Translations under genes and position numbers: made by a program
Source: Microbacterium azadirachtae
Lineage (GTDB): Bacteria > Actinomycetota > Actinomycetes > Actinomycetales > Microbacteriaceae
NCBI RefSeq assembly: GCF_000956505.1
Contig: NZ_JYIX01000036.1
Location: 186,001 to 250,000, forward strand
Reading direction: 5' to 3'
DNA: 64,000 bases
Shown here: piece after piece, positions 16,504-25,416 of the stretch
Layout: each line of letters begins with the position of its first letter
Position numbering within the stretch: position 1 is the first letter of the stretch
The notes under the pieces: generated by a model
Databases searched by the model: none
Told to the model about the DNA's origin: nothing
Seen by the model: only the letters and a program-made list of their open reading frames with translations

Positions 16504-19103
16504 GCCTCCACGGCCGGCGCGAGCTCGATCGCGGTGACGACGAGCTCCTCCGCCTCGACGAAGCCGAGCTCGGTGATCCGGCCCACGGCGCGGAGATCGT
16601 CGGCCGCGGCCTGGAGCGCCGCGATGTCGGCTGCGGGGGCGGCGATCGTCGCGGACGACACGGGGGTCTTCTGGGAGGCCTTCGCCTCGGTCTTCGCCCG
16701 GCGGATGCCGATCAGCGCCTTGCTCGACGTCGCGAGGATCGCGGGGTCGCCTTCGCCGCCGCGAGGCTCCGGCCATGCCGCGTTGTGCACCGAGCCGTCC
16801 TCGAACCAGCTCCACGCCTCCTCGGTCGCGAACGAGACGACCGGCGCGAGCAGGCGCAGCAGGCTCGACAGCGCGAGGCGCAGGGCGAGCGCCGCGGAGG
16901 CCTGACCCACGTTCGTGCGGTCGTAGGCGCGCTCCTTGACGAGTTCGAGGTAGTCGTCGCAGAACGTCCAGAAGAACGCCTCGGTGATCTCGAGCGCGCG
17001 GGCCTGGTCGTAGTTCTCGAACGCAGCCGTCGCGTCGCGCACCACGCCGTCCACGGTCGCGAGCATGGACGCGTCCAGCGCGTGCGTGATCTCTGCGCCC
17101 TCGGGAACGGGGAATGAGAGCACGAACTTCGCCGCGTTGAGGATCTTGATCGCGAGGCGACGGCCGATCTTCACCTGCGTCGGGTTCTGCGGGTCGAAGG
17201 CGGCGTCGGCGCCCAGGCGGCTGGAGGCGGACCAGTACCGCACCGCGTCGGATCCGTGCGTGTCGAGGATGTCGGCCGGCGTGACCACGTTGCCCTTGGA
17301 CTTGGACATCTTCTTGCGGTCGGGGTCGACGATGAATCCGCTGATCGCGGCGTTGCGCCACGGGGTGCGGCCGTCCTCGAGGGTCGAGCGCAGCATGGTG
17401 GAGAACAGCCAGGTGCGGATGATGTCCTGGCCCTGCGGGCGCAGGTCCATCGGCGACACCACGTCCCACAGCTCGGCATCGCGCTCCCAGCCGCCCGCGA
17501 GCTGCGGGGTGAGCGACGAGGTCGCCCAGGTGTCGAGGATGTCCGCCTCGGCGTCGAAGCCCCCCGGCACACCGCGCTGCTCGGCGGTGTAGCCGGCCGG
17601 CACCTCGCTGGTCGGATCGATCGGCAGGCTCGCGTGATCGGGCGTCAGCACACGGTCGTAGTCGCGCTCGCCGTTCTCGTCCAGGGCGTACCAGAGCGGG
17701 ATCGGCACGCCGAAGAAGCGCTGCCGGGAGACCAGCCAGTCGCCGGTCAGGCCGCCCACCCAGTTCTCGTAGCGGACGCGCATGAACTCGGGGTGCCAGT
17801 TCAGCTCGGCGCCGTGGGCGATCAGCTGGTCGCGGAGGTCCGCATCGCGGGCGCCGTTGCGGATGTACCACTGCCGGGTCGACACGATCTCGAGCGGGCG
17901 GTCGCCCTTCTCGAAGAACTTCACCGCGTGGTTGAAGGGCTTGCCGACGGCGGTCATCGCGCCGGTCTCCTGGAGCTTCTCCACGAGCGCCTTGCGGGCC
18001 GAGAAGACGGTCTTGCCGGCCATGTTCTCCACGTACCACGCGGCCGCGTCCGCGTCGCCCACCGAAGCGGGGGCGTCGGGGAGGAAGCGGCCGTCGAGGC
18101 CGATCGTGGTCATGTTCGGCAGGTCGCGCCCGTCGGTCGTGCGCAGCTCGCGCCACCACACGATGTCGGTCACGTCGCCGAACGTGCAGACCATCGCCGC
18201 TCCCGTGCCCTTGTCGGGCTGGGCGAGGTGGTGGCCGTGGATCTCGATGTCGGCGTCGAAGAAGGGCGTACGCACCTTCGTGCCGATGAGGTGCTTGTAC
18301 GGACCCTCGGGGTGGGTCACGATCGCGACGCATGCGGGCAGCAGCTCGGGACGGGTCGTCTCGATCGTGATGTGGCCCGAGGCGTCCGCGAAAGGGAAGT
18401 CGATGGTGTGGTACGAGGCCTGCTGGTCGCGGTCCTCGAGCTCGGCCTGCGCGATCGCGGAGCGGAAGTCCACATCCCAGAGGGTCGGCGCGAGGGACTG
18501 GTAGGCCTCGCCGCGCTCGATGTTGCGCAGGAACGCCAGCTGGCTCTGGCGGATCGACTCGTTCGAGATCGTGCGGTAGGTCTGGGTCCAGTCGACGCTC
18601 AGGCCGAGCTGGCGGAACAGCGCCTCGAAGTGCTTCTCGTCCTCCTCGGTGAGCTTCTCGCAGAGCTCGATGAAGTTGCGACGGCTGATGGGGAGCTGGT
18701 CGGCCGCGCGGGAGGACTTGTTGTCTCCTCCTTCGAACGGGGGAGTGAAGTCGGGGTCGTAGCCCAGGGAAGGGTCGCAGCGCACGCCGTAGTAGTTCTG
18801 CACGCGGCGCTCGGTCGGCAGGCCGTTGTCGTCCCAGCCCATCGGGTAGAACACGTTCTTGCCGCGCATGCGCTCGAAGCGCGCCTTGATGTCGGTGTGC
18901 GTGTAGGAGAACACGTGGCCGATGTGCAGGCTGCCGCTCGCTGTCGGCGGCGGGGTGTCGATCGAGAAGACGCCGTCACGGCCGCTCTGGGCGGCCCGGA
19001 GGCGGTCGAAGAGGAACGTGCCATCCGTCGACCAGCGCTCACCCCACTTCGCTTCGAGGCCTTCCAGCGCCGGCTTGTCGGGAATCGGGTTCGCCTGTGA
19101 CAT
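16500..19103 (-). CDS. valS: Valyl-tRNA synthetase
   Basis: A class I aminoacyl-tRNA synthetase of 867 residues. The HIGH motif is HIGH in GSLHIGHVFSYTH and KMSKS is in KKMSKSKGN. The CP1 editing domain follows the HIGH region and a helical anticodon-binding domain fills the C-terminal third. ATG 19103 follows a GAGGAGAGA site; the in-frame extension to 19247 is non-conserved. A TAGACT -10-like element lies at 19173-19168. The tRNA-binding coiled-coil at the C-terminus of the bacterial enzyme is short or missing, as in the archaeal-like ValS subtype found in many actinobacteria. Confidence 0.96.
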   Translation of the reverse strand: MSQANPIPDKPALEGLEAKWGERWSTDGTFLFDRLRAAQSGRDGVFSIDTPPPTASGSLHIGHVFSYTHTDIKARFERMRGKNVFYPMGWDDNGLPTERRVQNYYGVRCDPSLGYDPDFTPPFEGGDNKSSRAADQLPISRRNFIELCEKLTEEDEKHFEALFRQLGLSVDWTQTYRTISNESIRQSQLAFLRNIERGEAYQSLAPTLWDVDFRSAIAQAELEDRDQQASYHTIDFPFADASGHITIETTRPELLPACVAIVTHPEGPYKHLIGTKVRTPFFDADIEIHGHHLAQPDKGTGAAMVCTFGDVTDIVWWRELRTTDGRDLPNMTTIGLDGRFLPDAPASVGDADAAAWYVENMAGKTVFSARKALVEKLQETGAMTAVGKPFNHAVKFFEKGDRPLEIVSTRQWYIRNGARDADLRDQLIAHGAELNWHPEFMRVRYENWVGGLTGDWLVSRQRFFGVPIPLWYALDENGERDYDRVLTPDHASLPIDPTSEVPAGYTAEQRGVPGGFDAEADILDTWATSSLTPQLAGGWERDAELWDVVSPMDLRPQGQDIIRTWLFSTMLRSTLEDGRTPWRNAAISGFIVDPDRKKMSKSKGNVVTPADILDTHGSDAVRYWSASSRLGADAAFDPQNPTQVKIGRRLAIKILNAAKFVLSFPVPEGAEITHALDASMLATVDGVVRDATAAFENYDQARALEITEAFFWTFCDDYLELVKERAYDRTNVGQASAALALRLALSSLLRLLAPVVSFATEEAWSWFEDGSVHNAAWPEPRGGEGDPAILATSSKALIGIRRAKTEAKASQKTPVSSATIAAPAADIAALQAAADDLRAVGRITELGFVEAEELVVTAIELAPAVEA

Positions 19104-19167
19104 GGGTCTCTCCTCGTGCGATGTGTGCGGCACCGTGTGAGCGTGCCTGAGTGTGGGGTGTGGCGAC

Positions 19168-19173
19168 AGTCTA
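19168..19173 (-). promoter_or_regulatory. Candidate -10 element for valS (TAGACT)
   Basis: On the minus strand TAGACT lies 65 bases before the valS ATG, giving a leader of about 60 nt. No clear -35 hexamer is seen, and no T-box motif is present in this leader. Confidence 0.45.
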
Positions 19174-19279
19174 CCGGGCAGGCCCTTGCGCCCGGCCACC
19201 GATAGATCCACCCTGTCCACAAACCGGTAGCCTGGAGTGTCCCGCACTCAGCACCCCTCACCGCACCCCGAGGATCCTC

Positions 19280-20905
19280 ATGCCTTCTCCGCTTCGGCGT
19301 CGACTCCTGCCCCTCACCGCGCTCGCCGCGGCCGCCGCGCTCGCGCTCAGCGCCTGCTCCGCCTCGACCGGATCCGGATCCGGATCCGGAGATGCGAACG
19401 GCGAGATCGTCTGGGGCGTCGACGGCAGCCTGCTGTCGTCCGGGAAGATGGATCCGCAGACCAGCCAGCTCGACGTGACGGCGATGGTTCAGCGCGCCGT
19501 GCTCGACTCGCTCGTCTTCCAGAAGGCGGACGGATCCTTCGTGCCGTGGCTCGCGAAGAAGTGGGAGGTCTCCGCGGACGGCACCGCCTACACGTTCCAC
19601 CTGCGCGACGACGTGACGTTCACGGACGGCGAGACCTTCGATGCCGCCGCCGTGAAGGCCAACTTCGACCGGATCGCGGATCCTGCGACCAAGTCGGCGC
19701 AGGCCGCGAGCATGCTCGGCGGCGAGCTGTACAAGGGCACGGAGGTGATCGACCCGACCACGGTCAAGGTCTCCTTCTCGCAGCCCTATGCGCCCTTCCT
19801 GCAGGCGGCGAGCACGGCGCAGCTCGGCTTCTACGCGCCGAAGGTGCTCAAGGAGCACTCCGCCGACCTGGCCGCGGGCGGCAAGGACGTCACGGTCGGC
19901 ACCGGTCCGTTCCGGATCTCGTCGTACACGCCGGATCAGGAGATCGTGTACACCCGCAACGCGAAGTACGCGTGGGCCCCCGAGGGGGAGAAGGCGCCGG
20001 CCTTCAAGACCCTGCGCGTCCAGATCCTGCCGGAGGCGTCCGTGCGCAGCGGCTCCGTGTCGTCGGGTGAGATCGATCTCGCCTCGCAGCTGCCGCCGAA
20101 CCTCGTGTCGCAGGTCAAGGGATCCGCGACCGTGAAGTCCGTGCAGGTGCCAGGGCTCCCGTACTCGCTGTTCCTGAACGAGAAGAACGGGGTGTTCGCC
20201 GACCAGAAGGTGCGCGAGGCGTTCACCCGTGCGATCGACGTCGACACCGCGGTGGACAAGATCTTCTTCGGCCAGTTCCCGCGCGCGTGGAGCATCCTCG
20301 GCCCGACCACTCCCGGCTACGACAAGAGCCTCGAGAAGAGCTGGCCCTTCGACAAGGAAGCCGCGAACAAGCTCCTCGACGAGGCGGGGTGGACGCAGCG
20401 CGGAGCCGACGGCATCCGCACCAAGGACGGACAGCGGCTCACCGCGAACTGGATCGCGTGGACCCCGGTCTCCGACGACCACGCCGCACTCGCGAACGCC
20501 GTGCAGTCCGACCTCAAGGCCGTCGGCTTCGAGGTCACGCGCGAAACGCTCGAGCCCGGCGCGTACAACGCGAAGTACGGTCCCAAGACGTTCGACATCA
20601 CGGACTGGGACTTCTCCGGGGTCGACCCCGACCTGCTGCGCAGCCACCTCGCGACGGACGGCTTCCAGAACGCGTCCTCCGTGAGCGATCCGAAGCTCGA
20701 CCAGCTCCTGAAGGAGGGCATCGCCACCACCGACGCGGCGAAGCGCGCCGACGTCTACGCGCAGATCCAGAAGTGGAACGCGAAGGACGACGCGATCGTG
20801 CCGCTCTACGTCACCTCGGCGATCACCGCGGTCGGCGACAAGGTCGCGGGCCTCGGCTTCGACATCTACGGGCGGCCGCTGTTCTTCGGCGCCAGCGTGA
20901 AGTGA
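19280..20905 (+). CDS. ABC transporter substrate-binding lipoprotein (family 5, peptide/nickel type)
   Basis: A 541-residue extracytoplasmic solute-binding protein. It has a lipoprotein signal peptide with positively charged MPSPLRRR, a hydrophobic core and lipobox LSAC, followed by a Ser/Gly linker encoded by repeated GGATCC. The mature part is the family-5 fold (DppA/OppA/NikA), with the hallmark FHLRDDVTFTDGETFDAAAV. ATG 19280 is used. Two permeases and a double ATPase follow as one operon. The ligand is probably a di- or oligopeptide, but family members also bind nickel chelates, opines or sugars, so specificity is open. Confidence 0.9.
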   Translation: MPSPLRRRLLPLTALAAAAALALSACSASTGSGSGSGDANGEIVWGVDGSLLSSGKMDPQTSQLDVTAMVQRAVLDSLVFQKADGSFVPWLAKKWEVSADGTAYTFHLRDDVTFTDGETFDAAAVKANFDRIADPATKSAQAASMLGGELYKGTEVIDPTTVKVSFSQPYAPFLQAASTAQLGFYAPKVLKEHSADLAAGGKDVTVGTGPFRISSYTPDQEIVYTRNAKYAWAPEGEKAPAFKTLRVQILPEASVRSGSVSSGEIDLASQLPPNLVSQVKGSATVKSVQVPGLPYSLFLNEKNGVFADQKVREAFTRAIDVDTAVDKIFFGQFPRAWSILGPTTPGYDKSLEKSWPFDKEAANKLLDEAGWTQRGADGIRTKDGQRLTANWIAWTPVSDDHAALANAVQSDLKAVGFEVTRETLEPGAYNAKYGPKTFDITDWDFSGVDPDLLRSHLATDGFQNASSVSDPKLDQLLKEGIATTDAAKRADVYAQIQKWNAKDDAIVPLYVTSAITAVGDKVAGLGFDIYGRPLFFGASVK

Positions 20906-20930
20906 GCGCGGTTCGCGGTATCGTCCGCTC

Positions 20931-21950
20931 GTGAGGGATCGTCCGGGGCAGTCGCCGACGAGCGTCTCGCCGCGATCCGGCGCACTCCTGCGCCGGATCG
21001 GCGGTGCGGCGCTCTCGCTCGTGCTCGTGCTGTGGGGCGCGGCGACGCTTTCGTTCCTCGCGTTCCGCGTGCTGCCAGGCGACCCGGTGAGCGTCATGCT
21101 CGGTCCGCAGGCCCAGGTGAGCGAGGCCGTCAAGGCCGGGATCAGGGCGGACCTGGGACTGGACCGACCGATGTGGCAGCAGTATCTCTCGATGCTGGGG
21201 GACCTGCTCCGCGGGGATCTCGGCACGTCCTACCAGCTGCGGATGCCGGTGAGCGAGGTGATCGGGCGTCAGCTCGGCGCGACGCTGCAGCTCACGGCCG
21301 TCGCCCTCGCGATCGCCGTGCTGCTCGCGCTCGCCGGAGTGCTGATCGCGCGCCGACCGCTCGCCCGCGGGCTCCTCGCGGCGGCCGAGCTGATCGTGCT
21401 GTCCTCGCCGGTGTTCTGGATCGGGCTGCTGCTGCTCACCGTGTTCGCCTTCGGGCTGGGCTGGTTCCCCGTGGCGGGCTCACGGACCGGAGCCGGCCTC
21501 GTGCTGCCGGCGGTCACCCTCGCGCTGCCCGTCGCGGCCCTGCTCGGCCAGGTGCTGCGCGACGGCGTGGAGGCGGCGGAGCGCCAGCCCTGGGCGCTGA
21601 GCGTTCGCGCCCGCGGCGCGGACCACACCAGGCTGACGCTGCGGCACACCCTGAGGCATGGCTCGCTCGGGGCGATGACGCTGAGCGCGTACCTCGTCGG
21701 ATCGCTGCTCGGCGGCGCGGTGCTCGTGGAGACGGTGTTCGCCCGGCCCGGCCTCGGCCGGGTGACGCTCGCGGCGATCACGGGCCGCGATCTGCCGGTC
21801 GTCACCGGGATCATCCTGTTCAGCGCCCTCGTCTTCGTGATCGTGAACACGCTCGTGGAGCTCGCCGCGCCGTTCCTGGATCCGCGGCTGCGCACTTCGG
21901 CCACGCCCGTCGCAGACGCCGCACCCGCGCGTCCGGAGGCCGGTCGATGA
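20931..21950 (+). CDS. ABC transporter permease, DppB-like
   Basis: A 339-residue inner-membrane permease of the peptide/nickel class. N-terminal TM at about residues 22-45 with FRVLPGDPVS directly after it, which is the typical DppB motif, then five further membrane segments; the EAA loop lies around LSVRARGADHTRLTLRHTLRHG. GTG 20931 is preceded by TATCGT and six bases, so an internal leaderless promoter may add to read-through from the binding-protein gene. The stop overlaps the next permease by ATGA. Confidence 0.9.
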   Translation: MRDRPGQSPTSVSPRSGALLRRIGGAALSLVLVLWGAATLSFLAFRVLPGDPVSVMLGPQAQVSEAVKAGIRADLGLDRPMWQQYLSMLGDLLRGDLGTSYQLRMPVSEVIGRQLGATLQLTAVALAIAVLLALAGVLIARRPLARGLLAAAELIVLSSPVFWIGLLLLTVFAFGLGWFPVAGSRTGAGLVLPAVTLALPVAALLGQVLRDGVEAAERQPWALSVRARGADHTRLTLRHTLRHGSLGAMTLSAYLVGSLLGGAVLVETVFARPGLGRVTLAAITGRDLPVVTGIILFSALVFVIVNTLVELAAPFLDPRLRTSATPVADAAPARPEAGR

Positions 21951-22759
21951 GGCTGCTGCGTCGCATAGTGCTCGCGCTCGCCGTGCTGGTGCTGGCGGCG
22001 GTCGTGATCGCCGCGCTCGCGCCGGGGCTGCTCGCCCCCGCCGATCCGCTGCAGACCCACGTGCGCGACGCGTTGCTGCCGCCCGGTCCAGGGCATCCGT
22101 TCGGCACCGACCAGAGCGGGCGCGACGTGTACGCCCGCGTGGTGCACGGTGCAGGGCGCTCGCTCGGCATCGGCGTCCTGGCGACGGGACTGGCCCTCGT
22201 GGTCGGCCTGGTGATCGGCTCGCTCGCCGGGGTCTCGCCGCGGCCGGTGGACGCGGTGCTCATGCGGACGAACGACGTGCTGATGGCGTTCCCGGAGTTC
22301 CTGCTGGCGCTCGTGGTCGTCGCGATCCTCGGTCCAGGCATAGCCAATGTCGCGATCGGAGTGACGCTCGCCGCGATCCCCGTGTACGTGCGGCTCGCCC
22401 GTGCCCAGACGCAGGTGCTGCGCCGCGCCGAGCACGTGGAGGCGGCGCGGATCCTCGGCGTCGGACCGTTCACGGCCTTCCGCCGGCACGTCGCACCGGG
22501 CGTGCTCGGAGCGCTCAGTGTGCTCGCGACGATCGGGCTCGGATCCAGCATCCTCGCCGCCGCCGGTCTCAGCTTCCTGGGTCTCGGGCCCACCGAGCCG
22601 TCTCCGGAGTGGGGGCTCATGCTCGCGGGCGGGAGGAACGTGCTGGGCCAGGCGTGGTGGATCGCCGTGTTCCCCGGACTCGCGATCACCCTGACCGTGC
22701 TCGCGGCGACATTCCTCGGTCGCACGCTTCGCGCCCGTGCCGAGGGGAGGAGCGCATGA
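21947..22759 (+). CDS. ABC transporter permease, DppC-like
   Basis: A 270-residue membrane permease. One TM near the N-terminus is followed by the DppC hallmark GHPFGTDQSGRDVYARVVHG, then five membrane segments and an EAA loop near EAARILGVGPFTAFRRHV. It pairs with the DppB-like subunit. Start 21947 overlaps the previous stop; a longer frame opening at 21032 is a shadow. The stop overlaps the ATPase start in the same ATGA manner, so subunits are translated in series. Confidence 0.9.
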   Translation: MRLLRRIVLALAVLVLAAVVIAALAPGLLAPADPLQTHVRDALLPPGPGHPFGTDQSGRDVYARVVHGAGRSLGIGVLATGLALVVGLVIGSLAGVSPRPVDAVLMRTNDVLMAFPEFLLALVVVAILGPGIANVAIGVTLAAIPVYVRLARAQTQVLRRAEHVEAARILGVGPFTAFRRHVAPGVLGALSVLATIGLGSSILAAAGLSFLGLGPTEPSPEWGLMLAGGRNVLGQAWWIAVFPGLAITLTVLAATFLGRTLRARAEGRSA

Positions 22760-24324
22760 GCGCCGCGGAGTCCGGGGGCGTTGGCCCGCCGGGTCCCGGC
22801 CCTTCCTCCCCACTCGCTCTTCGGCCTGCGCTTCTCGTGGAGGGGCTGCGGATCGGCATCGACCGGCGGGTCCTGGTCGACGACGTCTCGTTCGCGGTCG
22901 CGCCGGGGGAGTGCGTCGCGCTGGTCGGGGAGTCGGGGGCGGGGAAGTCCCTCACCGTTCGCGCCCTGCTCGGCCTGCTTCCGGAGCATGCCGATGTCTC
23001 GGCGGAGACCCTCGAGGTGGACGGCGTCGATGCGAGGAGGCTGCCCGAACGCGAGTGGCGCGCGCTGCGGGGAGCGCGCATCGCCCTCGTCTCGCAGGAC
23101 GCCCTCGTGTCCCTGGATCCGCTGCGACGCATCGGCGCCGAGGTCGCGGAACCGCTCGAGATCCACGGATCCCTCACCCGCGCAGAGCGCGCGGATCGCG
23201 TGCGCGAGCTCCTCGCCGACGTGGCCATGCCGGATCCCGAGCGACGAGCCAGGCAGCGCTCGCACGAGCTGAGCGGAGGGCTGCGGCAGCGGGCGCTCAT
23301 CGCGAGCGCGCTCGCCGCGGATCCCGCGGTGCTGATCGCGGACGAGCCGACCACGGCGCTCGACGCGACCGTGCAGGCCAGGGTGCTGGCGCTGCTGCGC
23401 GGGATCGCCGACGACGGCACCGCGGTGGTGTTCGTCAGCCACGACATGGCGGCGGTGCGCAGGATCGCGGACCGCGTCGTGGTGCTGCGGGACGGACGCG
23501 TGGTCGAGCAGGGACCGGCTTCCGAGCTGCTCGCCGTACCGCAGGACGCCTACACGCGGGAGCTGGTGCTCGCGTCCTCGCGGACTCCGCGCACCCCGCC
23601 CGCGGGGGATGCGCCCGTGCTCGCCACGGTGACCGGAGTCGGGAAGAGCTTCGATCGTCCGGTGCTGCGCGATGCGTCCTTCGTGCTGCGCAGTGGACGG
23701 ACTCTCGGCGTCGTGGGGGAGTCCGGATCAGGGAAGACCACGCTGGCGCGGATCCTGCTCGGCGTCGAGCGTGCCGACACCGGCACGGTCGCATGGGCCG
23801 GCGGCGTGCGACCGCGGATCCAACTCGTGCATCAGAACCCGCTGGGCGCGTTCGATCCGCGCTGGACGATCGGACGATCGCTGCGGGAGGCGCTCGCGGC
23901 CGGCGGCGTCCCCCGCGGGCTACGGGCGTCGCGCGCCGACGCTCTGCTGGGCGAGGTCGGACTGGATCCGGCGCTCGCGGGCCGGCGTCCCGCGGCGCTG
24001 TCGGGCGGGCAGCGCCAGAGGGCCGCGATCGCGCGCGCGCTCGCCGCGGATCCCGAGGTGCTGGTGCTCGACGAGCCGGTGTCGGCGCTGGACGCGACCG
24101 TGCGCGCGCGGATCCTCGCGCTGCTGGATCGCCTGCAGCGCGACCGCGGACTGACCATGCTCCTCGTCTCGCACGACCTCGGCGTGATCGCTTCGGTCGC
24201 GGACGACCTGCTCGTGATGCAGGACGGGGCGATCGTCGAGCAGGGTCCGGCCGCGCAGGTCCTCGACGCTCCCCAGCACCCCTTCACACGCGAACTGCTC
24301 GCCGCCTCCGATCCCTCCGTCTGA
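22756..24324 (+). CDS. Fused dipeptide-type ABC ATPase (DppD-DppF in one chain)
   Basis: A 522-residue protein with two nucleotide-binding domains. Domain 1 (about 25-270): Walker A GESGAGKS, signature LSGGLRQRA, Walker B LIADEP. Domain 2 (about 290-520): Walker A GESGSGKTT, signature LSGGQRQRA, Walker B LVLDEP. In most bacteria these are two separate genes; fusion is common in actinobacteria. The first signature has L in place of Q, a mild variation. It energises the preceding permeases. The C-terminus lies just before a long hairpin that ends the operon. Confidence 0.9.
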   Translation: MSAAESGGVGPPGPGPSSPLALRPALLVEGLRIGIDRRVLVDDVSFAVAPGECVALVGESGAGKSLTVRALLGLLPEHADVSAETLEVDGVDARRLPEREWRALRGARIALVSQDALVSLDPLRRIGAEVAEPLEIHGSLTRAERADRVRELLADVAMPDPERRARQRSHELSGGLRQRALIASALAADPAVLIADEPTTALDATVQARVLALLRGIADDGTAVVFVSHDMAAVRRIADRVVVLRDGRVVEQGPASELLAVPQDAYTRELVLASSRTPRTPPAGDAPVLATVTGVGKSFDRPVLRDASFVLRSGRTLGVVGESGSGKTTLARILLGVERADTGTVAWAGGVRPRIQLVHQNPLGAFDPRWTIGRSLREALAAGGVPRGLRASRADALLGEVGLDPALAGRRPAALSGGQRQRAAIARALAADPEVLVLDEPVSALDATVRARILALLDRLQRDRGLTMLLVSHDLGVIASVADDLLVMQDGAIVEQGPAAQVLDAPQHPFTRELLAASDPSV

Positions 24325-24343
24325 GCGTGCCCTCTCCTATCCT

Positions 24344-24387
24344 CCGAGTCGTCCCCGTGAGCGGAGCCCACAGCGTGCGCTGATGGG
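24344..24387. terminator. Bidirectional terminator between convergent genes
   Basis: CCGAGTCGTCCCC (24344-24356) pairs perfectly with GGGGACGACTCGG (24375-24387), and outer flanks CCCTCTCCTA / TAGGAGGG extend the pairing imperfectly. It lies between the ABC ATPase (+) and the pentapeptide-repeat gene (-). Confidence 0.75.
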
Positions 24388-24408
24388 GACGACTCGGAAG
24401 TAGGAGGG

Positions 24409-25053
24409 TCAGTCCTGGACGTCGATGCCGGCGGTGCGGGCGAAGACCGGGGCCAGCAGCTCGACCTGCCGGGAGGACAGGGTGGTGCCGCGCAGCGAGG
24501 TCACGTCGAGGAACGCCAGGGCGTCGAGACCCCGCAGGTCGAGGGCGTCCGCCCGAAGGCCGCGGGTATCGACCTCGTCCGCGCTGCTGCGCTCGAACCG
24601 CACCCGGGTGACCGTGGCCGCGGGGACGTCCACGGTCACGAGCGTGCAGTCCGCGATGAGCGAATCCTGGATCTTCGCGGCAGCGAGGGAGAGGTAGTCG
24701 ATGCGGGCATGCTCGATGATCAGCTCGGCGACGTGCGCTCCGGACAGGTCGAGCGTGCCGATCCTGCCACCGGCGATGCGGAGCCGGCGGATCGTCGCGT
24801 CCTTGAGCGACAGCACGGGCGTGCGCGCATCCACGATCTCCACGTCCAGCAGGGTGGCGCCGGCGAGGTCGACGCGGTCTGCGGCGCCGGACAGCGAGCA
24901 CTGCTCGAACTGCGCATGCGCGAGATCCTCGGTCAGCGGGATCCGCAGGCCGATGTGGTCGCCGTGACGGCGTCCCGCTCCGTCGTCGAGCTCGTCCGGC
25001 AGATCCGGCGGCGAGACGCGGGGCGGCTGGGGGCGTTCGGTGCTGCGGGCCAT
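24409..25053 (-). CDS. Pentapeptide-repeat-like protein
   Basis: A 214-residue protein whose centre (about 50-190) shows the A/S-D/N-L-x-x periodicity of a right-handed quadrilateral beta-helix: units such as CSLSGAADRVDLAGATLLDV and RLRIAGGRIGTLDLSGAHV. Pentapeptide-repeat proteins can be DNA mimics that protect gyrase (MfpA/Qnr) or structural proteins of unknown function; nothing here selects among these. No signal peptide. The gene appears leaderless: TAAGGT (25065-25060), six bases, ATG. It is divergent from the ileS T-box promoter. Confidence 0.8.
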   Translation of the reverse strand: MARSTERPQPPRVSPPDLPDELDDGAGRRHGDHIGLRIPLTEDLAHAQFEQCSLSGAADRVDLAGATLLDVEIVDARTPVLSLKDATIRRLRIAGGRIGTLDLSGAHVAELIIEHARIDYLSLAAAKIQDSLIADCTLVTVDVPAATVTRVRFERSSADEVDTRGLRADALDLRGLDALAFLDVTSLRGTTLSSRQVELLAPVFARTAGIDVQD

Positions 25054-25138
25054 GCCATGACCTTAGGGCCGGTCGCCGACAGCGCTTCATCGTTCGATGC
25101 CCTACACGCCCGCCGGAGCGGACGCGGATCCGGCGGCG

Positions 25139-25145
25139 TTAGACT
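25139..25145 (+). promoter_or_regulatory. Candidate -10 element of the ileS leader (TTAGACT)
   Basis: TTAGACT lies about 6 bases before the start of the predicted T-box leader RNA and matches the common -10 form in this window. Confidence 0.5.
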
Positions 25146-25150
25146 GGACG

Positions 25151-25380
25151 GCACGAGCATCGATCCGGCCATCACCGAGGAGCTCTCGGAAGAAAGCTTC
25201 GACCAGCTCAGCGCATGCACGACCGGCTGAGCGACCGGAGCAAGTAGAACCGAGCGGGGCAGGCCCGTCACAGCCGCAGTGAGAGTGGCAGTTCGGCCTC
25301 TGGACAGGCTCAGGGACCGAACCGCACGCGAGGTGGTACCGCGGTCCCCATTGCCGGAACGGCACAGGGATCGTCCTCGC
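25151..25380 (+). promoter_or_regulatory. T-box riboswitch leader of ileS
   Basis: The invariant T-box sequence GGTGGTACCGCGG lies at 25332-25344. It sits in an antiterminator/antisequestrator stem whose base is GCGAGG (25328-25333) pairing with CCTCGC (25375-25380). Upstream, CCGGCCATCACCGAGG resembles the very short Stem I of actinobacterial ileS T-boxes; ATC at 25171-25173 is the likely specifier codon, read by tRNA-Ile(GAU). Uncharged tRNA-Ile would raise expression, probably at translation initiation in this group. This leader fills most of the 363-nt gene-free stretch 25054-25416 and also contains a short dispersed repeat at 25303-25320. Confidence 0.85.
25303..25320 (+). repeat. Dispersed GACAGGCTCAGGGACCGA unit in the T-box leader
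   Basis: This 18-base unit recurs, with slight changes, at 25469-25493 and 27813-27837 inside ileS. Here it lies in the linker between the Stem I region and the T-box stem. Confidence 0.7.
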
Positions 25381-25416
25381 AGCAGCATCCGCCCGCCACC
25401 GACACTGCGAGATACG

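Noticed and set aside
19104..19279. T-box or other riboswitch before valS or the ABC operon
   Set aside because: No T-box sequence or conserved leader structure is visible, only -10-like elements on both strands.
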